Below are positions 56,460 to 64,000 of a stretch of 64,000 nucleotides of DNA, piece after piece. Location: assembly GCA_028023455.1 (NCBI GenBank), contig JAQFVV010012394.1, positions 30,656,885 to 30,720,884 of the forward strand, in the 5' to 3' direction. Both the position numbers and the translations under genes were made by a program. Below the pieces are notes generated by a model, which saw nothing but the letters and a program-made list of their open reading frames with translations, made no database searches and was not told the origin of the DNA. Each line of letters begins with the position of its first letter. Positions within the stretch are counted from its first letter, which is position 1. Origin of the DNA: Epiperipatus broadwayi (Eukaryota > Onychophora > Udeonychophora > Euonychophora > Peripatidae).

Positions 56460-57770
56460 CTTTATGATAACCAAGTAGGACCTTTACCGACATCTTTGCA
56501 TGCAATTATAAGAGCATACCCTATCTCTTCGTCAATGTGAAACCCATACTTATGGATTTCCTCATGAGGACCATAACTTTACATTACCCTGACACCATTG
56601 ATGCAATTATATAAAATCATGTTTTTGCTCATTCATCACATCTGCATGATAACATGCAACTTTCATTTCATAATTTCTGCTTTTGCAATAATTCTATTTT
56701 CATATCACAGCCATATAATATCTTGTTTAATTTTTTTTAACAGAGCCATAAACTATACTACCATTTTTTAAGACAGCACATGATAACATAGATCCACTTT
56801 TTTTACAGAAGCAGTATACTATATTCCATCTTGTCAGAATTGCAAAATATTTTACTTCCATCTCTTCGTCAAAGAGAAGACTATACCTCCATCTCTTTTT
56901 ATGACCACCTTTCAACCAAGTCATCAGAGCTATATAAGATTACACTTTTAACACCATGGGACAATCACATAATTTCAACACCTATTTACTTCTTTATCAC
57001 AGCCACCTGAGACTAGGCATTCAACTTCTAATCACAACCTCAATGTCATATCTCCATCATCTATTCAACTCTTCATCACAAACATGTTTATGCTTTTGTC
57101 TCTCATCACCACCCTTTCAATATTATAAGGTTATATCTCTACCACTTCATATTTTTGTTTTGACCACAACCAAGCCAATTCTTTTTATTATCATAACTAT
57201 ATGAGATTATATTCTTATTTCCTAATAACAGTGACATGATTTTATACCTTTATCATCTATTCACCTTGTTATTAAAACCATTTGAGACTATCTATTCATC
57301 TTGTAATCACAACTTCAATATTATATCTTCATCATCTACTCAACTTTTCATCATAAACACATATGTCTAAGATTTTATCTCTCCTCACCATAGCTATATT
57401 TCTGCTAATCACAAATTTATAATATTATATCTCTGTCATCTATTTATCTTTTAATCACAGTCACATGTGATTACACCTTCATTTCTTAATTACAACCACA
57501 CAATGACATACCTCCACTATCTATTGATATTTCCGTCACAGTTACATGAAAATATATTTTCATTTTATTTCTATCATAACCACACGAGACTATAATTTTA
57601 TAACCTAATTACAATTATATAATATTATACTTCCACCATCTAATCAATTTTTCATGACATCCATATGAGACTATGATTTTTTAACCACAATCACATAATG
57701 GCAAAAATCCACCATCTCATCAGAGCCATGTGAATCATAGCAACATTAGACTACAGTTCTATTAACTCTC
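56460..57770. repeat. Diverged pyrimidine-rich tandem repeat, about 1.3 kb
   Basis: A theme recurs throughout: CATCTATTCA, then TTCATCACA or TTTAATCACA, then ACCACATGAGACTAT, then a T-rich run. Examples are near 56990, 57070, 57290, 57350, 57455, 57540, 57645 and 57680. Spacing is roughly 60-110 bp with indels. The plus strand is strongly enriched in C and T over G. The frames here (56956-57204 and others) come from the repeat. Confidence 0.7.
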
Positions 57771-60700
57771 ATGAAAGGTCTATGGGACATTACTTCAAAT
57801 TCCTCATTAAATTTAATAAATGTTTAACTTATATTTTAATTTCACAATTAATAGTAACAAAATTTATATACATAAAAAAACTTATTGCTTATGTGAAACT
57901 GAAAATTTTTATTTGCCAGATTCTTCTACCATTTAACATAATTAATATATTTATATTAATTATTTTGTTATAATTTCATAAATATTATTTTTTTAAAAAA
58001 TAATATTTATATGATAATGCAATATTGAATATCTGTTAGTTATTTAACAATCGGTTACAATTGTGGTCATTAAGAGTTCCATCACAAAAGGGATAGTGTT
58101 TAACACATTTTTCAGTTGACAGAACTGAATTTTTTCCATTAGGATAAGTTCAGAAACCTGTTATTCTCATCTCCGAGATCAACTTCAGAGCTATTTACTA
58201 TTAATTAATAATAAAAGTATTAAAACTTGAGTGAAGCAACAATAATAAAAAACTTCCCAAAATTGCAAAGTTCCACCTATAACATACCTATACAGTGTGA
58301 GAGAATGGTTTTTAATTTGTGCACCAAAGGATGGTTGCAATATGATGGAGTTGTTAAGAGGCATGCATTGATATAAACATTCACAAATAACTTTACTTGA
58401 TATTAAAAACCTTTGAAAAGCCTAATACCAATTAAATCTAAGATTCTTCTATCCCCACTACTTTTACATCATCTGGTGCAAGCTTTAGTATGCCCGAGAA
58501 TAATGTTTAATGAATTCTTATTCAGTACTGTTCTCTTCAGATATACCCAAACTTGTTTCTAGCTTACAGAATTGTACAGAACAGGATAAGGATTTATTAT
58601 GAACTAACATCTGGTATCTATTGACTATTAAAGATTACACTAGATGACATAAAGGCAGTGGGAATAAAAGAATCTACTAATGAATTATTAATGAATAAGA
58701 TAAGGTCATCAGATGTTTTGTTGGCCGTGTGTAAATCAAAGATTTTAATTTTCAGCAATATTATTTTTCTATAACAATGTTTCTATATATATATATAATA
58801 CTTAAAATATTATTTGAATATTTCAAACATGATTCGCAAGTTATTAAAAATCTGAAATATTGATATCAAAGCATCCGAGCAGATTTTACATATAAAAGAC
58901 ATTATGACGAGAAGTTTTTTAATTCCGCGTTATAAATTCAATCAGAAGAAAATTTCTTTTTATTTACTATCCTTTTATGCTAATTGTTTTTCTTTGTAAC
59001 AATTATTTTATCAACGTTAATAATTATCATTTATTATGACTACTTTTTTTATAATTTCCGCTCATTTTACTTAATAAATGAAGTCAAACTTCATTAGAAT
59101 GATAGTTTTTGTGACCCGAATAAATAAGTCGATCATTAAATAGGGGGGAAGGGGTATTATAATATCTATGTCATAAAGAATAACTTAATTTTGTACATAA
59201 AGAAATTTTATTAAATCATATTGTTCTACAACATATGGTTCTCTTATTTATTCAGTTTCTCATTGTTCGTCACAAGAAAATTATTTTCAGCCTACTTTAA
59301 AGTCATCTATTCTAAGCTTGAATAATCATTGAGCTCCAGGTGGTATTGTTCTAAAAAGTCCCCTTTTTCAAAGTGGCTTCTGCCTTTTGTTCTTTGTCAA
59401 AGCTGGCGTTCTATGCTTACATATTATTCAAACTAAAAGATGGAATAAAAAAAAACTTCCATGATTTTGAATTCAGACTAATTAACTTGTATTGTTATAA
59501 AGCTCTGACATAACTTCAATAATATAAAAAAATAAAAAGGGTCAGATACATGCATAAATGAATTAGTTCTAGCTTTGAAAAAAAATTATCTTTTTTTTTT
59601 TTTAGTTTCATTAACAAAAACAAAACTTAGAAATGACCATCTATAGGGGTTTTAAAGAACTATATCTTCTGGTGTCCAAATTTTTGAAAACTTGCAGCAA
59701 ATGGTTTTGGAATAGGGTGAAGGTAAACACTATTGAAAGTATACAAACAAGCAGATAAGAATGTTGTGTGAAACTGTTCACCATAAGAATAAAATATTAG
59801 ATTAAATCAGATCAATGTTTTTACCAACATACTTACTACTTCATAATACTATGGTGGAAATATTATTGCAGTGCGATTGGGATGTTATAGAATTTTTACC
59901 ATTATATGTTGCTCAATTATTTTGGACACAGAACTTTTTTTAATTCCATGAAAATGGTCTAATATTATATGCAAAATGACTGAACAGTCTTATAGAGTAT
60001 ATACCATTATAGTGTTTTTATTTTTCATTAATCAAAGTCTTCATGTGACTATTGTTCTACATTTTGAATAATTACATCAAATTTTCAGACAATAGATATC
60101 AAAACTCATGTTATTCTTGTGGTCTTTAGTCAAATAAAATGTTGTTCATTTTATTAATAAAATATTGTGACCTTCAAAGTTTATTTTTTCCCATGCATTT
60201 TTATGGATCTTTCCTGAAAAATGTATAAAAGTTATGATGCTTTTTTTAATCATACCTAAATTATTTAACAAGTGTCTTTTAAATAAATATATTAATTAAA
60301 ACTTTAGATTTATTTTATAATCATGATAAAAGGGTTATAGTGATAATTACAAACTCTGTTTCTCATGCATAAAGTTATTTTTTAATTAATAATTTAGGTA
60401 TGGTATATTGATCCTTTCACAAATGTTCGTGTGTAACAGAAATAGTGGACTTAATCAGTGAAGAATTTATTAGCTTCACTTCCCAAATCAAAATGCTTTA
60501 GATTTGCCTATATAATTAGAAAAATAGGTTGAAGATAAGAGGCCACTCTTTTCTTTATAAAGTTGAATCTTTCATTAAGATTTGTAGAAGTCTCTCTTGT
60601 AATAAAATTAAGCACACAAGGTGCATATACTAAGGTTATAGCCGTATATACATATTACTTGCTGACATTGTGCTTAACAAGTATTAAAATTTATAAAAGA

Positions 60701-60807
60701 TTATGGTAAAGCTGAATTCCAATCTGTTTGTACATTTGAGTTACTAATATTGTTTATTTCTCAGTCTGATGTTTTCTTATTCCAAGTATTATAAATGTTA
60801 TAATATG
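57771..60807. other. AT-rich noncoding stretch
   Basis: Apart from a decayed family B segment at about 58490-58640, nothing is recognised. A 63-codon frame at 57782-57973 is low complexity. TAGGGGGGAAGGGGTATT near 59141 is a local G-rich patch. Confidence 0.4.
58490..58640 (-). repeat. Decayed family B fragment
   Basis: On the minus strand AAGCTAGAAACAAGTTTGGG (near plus 58545-58565) corresponds to the second half of the family B hammerhead, and ACTGAATAAGAATTCATT further on corresponds to the arm. The CTGATGA box is gone. Confidence 0.4.
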
Positions 60808-61665
60808 TTGGACTATTTTCATCATCTATCATTAAATGTTGAATACCTTAGAAAATTTTAAACTTTATTTAAATTTTTCCAAATACTTTGTTAGTAATAA
60901 TACACAAAGACAACACATATTAGTAGATTACACAAAGTTTGAATGGTATTCTTTTTCTTCAGATGTTGTTGGCCTAACCAGTGATAATATTAGCATAGAA
61001 GTTGAACTCATGTCTTATAGATTCTTAAATATCAAATTTTAAAACAATGCTCCAATCATCTGAGCTATTTTATCAATAACAACAGTCAGTAGAAATTTCA
61101 TAAATAGTCTATGAGAATTGATTCAAATCCTCCTGATTCCTCCAATTTTGTTTTACCTTGTTTTAAGAGCAAGATTACACTGGGTTGATTTACAGGATTA
61201 TTTGACATTGTCATATGAGCAGCTTCCTTGAATTTTTTTCTTTGCACCTTATCCTCTCTATTCAATATTTTTCTATTTTCCCAAGAAGATATATTCATTA
61301 GTACATATATGGTCTGCTACTGTAGACATCTATTTTTCTTTTCTAACCAATCCTCATAGATAAGTATATGAAATTTCTCCTAACTGTTGCCTTTGCCAGA
61401 ATAGCTCAGTTGATTAGAGTGTTGTCTTAAAATGCAGTGATCAAGAACCTAAAGGTTTGAGTTTGACTCCTATTGTAATACTACCACTGGTCATACCAAC
61501 AACACTTGAAGATGAGGGAAGAATAATACTATTCAAAATGTTGTAAAGTGTACTAACATGAGTTGTCTATTCATTTGTAGTTGTTTGTAGTTGAAAGTGC
61601 AAATAAAGTTTAACATTTTCTAGATATTCAACATTTAATGATAGATGATGGAAATAGTCCAACAT
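60808..61665. mobile_element. Foldback element with tRNA-Leu-like segments in both arms
   Basis: The outer arms are inverted copies: TTGGACTATTTTCATCATCT at 60808 and AGATGATGGAAATAGTCCAA at 61645. Inward, both arms carry a tRNA-like segment, best at 61397-61475 on the plus strand (A-box TAGCTCAGTTGATTAGAG, anticodon-loop CTTAAAA, B-box-like GGTTTGAGTTTGACTCC) and mirrored on the minus strand at about 60993-61065. The long variable arm suggests a tRNA-Leu ancestor. It may be two SINE copies inserted head to head, or one foldback element that captured a SINE. The middle (61070-61390) is unique. Confidence 0.65.
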
Positions 61666-61918
61666 CTAAAATACCATAATTTCAAACTGTCAGGCAAATA
61701 TTATGGTTGTAAGCATAAATATTTTAATCTCTAAAAGATAATAGTTGTTATATAGAATTATTTGTAGGATTGCAAAGATTACAAAATTTTCTACAATGGT
61801 TGTTTTAATTGGTTCTAATATTTTATATTTGGTTTCATTAATAAATACATCTTTTTAAACAAAAATCAAAATAAACAGATGAAGAAAAAACTATGTATAC
61901 TTATGTTTTTGATTATGT

Positions 61919-62241
61919 GAATGGCTTTATTGTATAGTTTATTGTTCAAGACTTAACAAAAAGTTTTGAGTGTTGGAAATGCCAATACAGTCATCTATTC
62001 TACGATCTTACATTTCAAAGGTGTCACTCTGGAATGTGGGATCCTAGAATCGATACAGGAATCAAGTTCTTTATGAATTTTCAAACAAAATTCTAGTGCT
62101 AGAAATGCCAACACCAAATCAAATTTAGAATCCCACATTCCAAAGCATCAAACTCTGGAATATGGAGTCATCGAATCAATTCCAGTATTGGCATTTCCAG
62201 GACTTGAACTTTTTATGAAGTCTCAAACAATAAAGCCATTC
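61919..62241. mobile_element. 323-bp palindromic element
   Basis: Ends GAATGGCTTTATTG (61919) and CAATAAAGCCATTC (62228-62241) are exact inverses. The similarity continues inward through GAAATGCCAATAC and TGGAATGTGGGATCCTAGAA-type blocks to the centre near 62080. No ribozyme boxes and no coding frame. Confidence 0.75.
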
Positions 62242-62279
62242 AATTTTTTTTAAATTTTGTAAATAAAGATTCATCATCA

Positions 62280-62481
<202 letters not shown>

Positions 62482-62734
62482 ATTTTTATTATTGGTTATG
62501 GTGTTGAATATGTCTTTAGATTATTTTTAAAAATATATTTATGATCTTTAATTTGGGGAGCATTATTTCACTAGTTTATTTTAGTAATACATGTTATGTG
62601 CACTGGGACACAGCAATAAAGAAGCTGTGCAGAGTAAAAATATGATGACTTAGTACTTTCAAGAACTTATTGTGTCCTCATATTCATAGCAGAATCAGAA
62701 TAAGAAAATGGTTGAATACATATGTAGGCAAGTG

Positions 62735-63820
62735 GTATTGAAGTTTAGGTAACTTATAGCTTAGAGCATCCATTTTTTGGAGAGGAGGAAACATGATTCT
62801 TTGCAGTTTATAGCATTGGTGTTGTTAGCTTTATACAATGCTTTCCTAAGTTTATGTTTTGCATAGTTTCTTTCTATATATTCTATTGCAGGTGATGTAG
62901 GTTCAAACATGTCCTGTTACTTTCTAGTATTCAAGGAAGATAGAGTGGTATTCTGGCTTGTCAGATGCTCTTTTATATAAGTATTGATGTTGTGAAATGC
63001 AAGTGGATTAGGATGTCTGAGATTCTTCATAGTATGCTGCTTTGCATCTGGTTTAGGGGCATTTAATCCTATATATGATGTTAGGGATTAGTTCAGATTC
63101 GAGTCTATCCTTGGAATTATTAATTAGTCTATTGATTGTGGGGGCTTCAGAAACTTAGTTGAAATGTTGGGGAAAATTTTTTATTAAATGTTTTGTTAGT
63201 GTGGGAATGTACGGCAGGAGCAGCCAAGGTCTATCATCACTGGGAGAATGTGAGTTTAGTTTGCAATAAAATTGTTTGACTTTTCTTGTTAAGTGGATGT
63301 ATATAAATCCATTGGAGATTAAGTGTTTTAAATATTGTTCTACATTTGCTTTTCAAGATGAGTCATGTTCGCATAATAGGTAACTGCAATATAGAAAAGA
63401 GGATAGACTGGAAAATTTATGAGAATGAGGAGAAGTTGACTTAGGGTGTGTGAATATGAAAACTTCAAGAGATTTGATGCACTTTGAGTATTCTAGATGA
63501 TGCATGCTTTTTAGTAGGAGGATGTATAAGTACTTCAGACTTTGAAGCAAATCTTCCCATTTGATGGTTATGCATAAGGCCAAGTGAAACTGCACGTTTG
63601 CTTGGTGTTGTGGATTGAGAGCTTTGATCCAGCTATAAAAACATTGTTGACATAGTGTATGCAAATGCAATAAGGAGTATGTGAAAGATGGGGTGGAAGG
63701 ATTCTGTTTTTGAAGTGATTTAGGTATAGGCTGGATAAGATTCCAATGAGGGTGCCAATTTTAGACACAGCAATGTCTTGTTCTCATTGTCTGATGGTTG
63801 GTAATTTTTCCATAAAAAGT
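62735..63820 (-). pseudogene. PLE relic: RT palm through GIY-YIG, decayed
   Basis: On the minus strand, in broken frames, starting near 63800: SKIGTLIGILSSLYLNHF, then CIHYVNNVFIAGS at about 63640-63660, where the catalytic YVDD has become YVNN. The RT C-terminal region follows to about 63350. Further down, a LPYIPTLTKHLIKNF-like segment, INRLINNSKDR and IIYRIKC (GIY strand) appear, then AAYYEES (YIG lost) and YAKHKLRKALYKANN near 62800-62850. The same residues mark the relic at 18640-19450, so both are one family. This copy reaches furthest into the RT. Dead. Confidence 0.7.
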
Positions 63821-64000
63821 TTAAATTGTGGTAGTAGAATATAACTGTATGAATGCCATGATAAAAAATATATTTTTCCAACAAAATTAGGCTAATACTT
63901 TGAGAGTATCTAAATATAAAGTTTTAAGTATTCTTTTCTATAGTAAATTAGTAATTGTCTTTGTTTCCATGCCAACAACTGTACTCTACAATAATATAAT
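63821..64000. other. Noncoding end of window
   Basis: The PLE relic may extend slightly further. Nothing else recognised. Confidence 0.3.

Noticed and set aside
61397-61475. Functional tRNA-Leu
   Set aside because: Stems are damaged, the B box deviates, and an inverted partner exists; better explained as a SINE-type module.

Overview
The window looks like AT-rich, repeat-dense DNA from an invertebrate animal. The signs are Penelope-like elements (PLEs) with GIY-YIG endonucleases, an RTE-clade LINE with a short GATGAT tail, a second six-kilobase LINE, a Ty3/gypsy remnant, tRNA-derived SINEs, a hAT MITE and many foldback elements. I cannot place the phylum from sequence alone. I found no host protein-coding gene that I can defend. 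The long reading frames are retroelement relics or chance frames, and a few short candidate exons are listed with low confidence.

Layout. 0-5.2 kb: a cluster of hammerhead-ribozyme (HHR) repeats (family A), two tRNA-derived insertions with target-site duplications (TSDs), and a 156-bp MITE. 5.8-11.75 kb: a gypsy-type LTR element with both LTRs. Its interior is reduced to gag and the last part of pol, and it carries a 318-bp tandem array that reverses direction plus a head-to-head pair of PLE 3' ends. 12.2-13.1 kb: a second PLE. 16-21.5 kb: dispersed noncoding repeats, a SINE, a PLE, a 493-bp near-perfect palindrome and a 795-bp palindrome with ribozyme cores (family B). 25-32 kb: a short repeat-peptide frame, a SINE, an HHR palindrome (family A), RTE pieces including a 5'-inverted copy, and a PLE split by a hAT MITE. 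33.4-34.3 kb: C-terminal relic of another LINE. 37.2-40.5 kb: near full-length RTE element. 43.8-51.5 kb: a LINE with gag-like ORF1 and EN/RT ORF2, flanked by a 15-bp TSD and split by a 1.6-kb inverted array of about 397-bp units that carry HHR cores (family C). 55.9-57.8 kb: tandem repeats. 60.8-62.5 kb: foldback elements and trinucleotide microsatellites. 62.7-63.8 kb: another PLE.

Most interesting signal. Three unrelated repeat families (A at 2-3.6 and 27.3-27.7 kb, B at 20.7-21.5 kb, C at 47.0-48.7 kb) contain what read as type I hammerhead ribozymes. Each has a CTGATGA box, a stem-loop II of variable quality, a GAAA box, a tiny stem III, an NUH cleavage triplet and a complementary stem I. 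In the palindromic copies the ribozymes point outward from the centre, the same head-to-head polarity as the two PLE 3' ends at 8.6-9.9 kb. HHRs are known in PLE terminal repeats and in metazoan retrozymes. My inference is that these are PLE-mobilised, retrozyme-like elements that inserted as inverted dimers, often at TA-rich sites.
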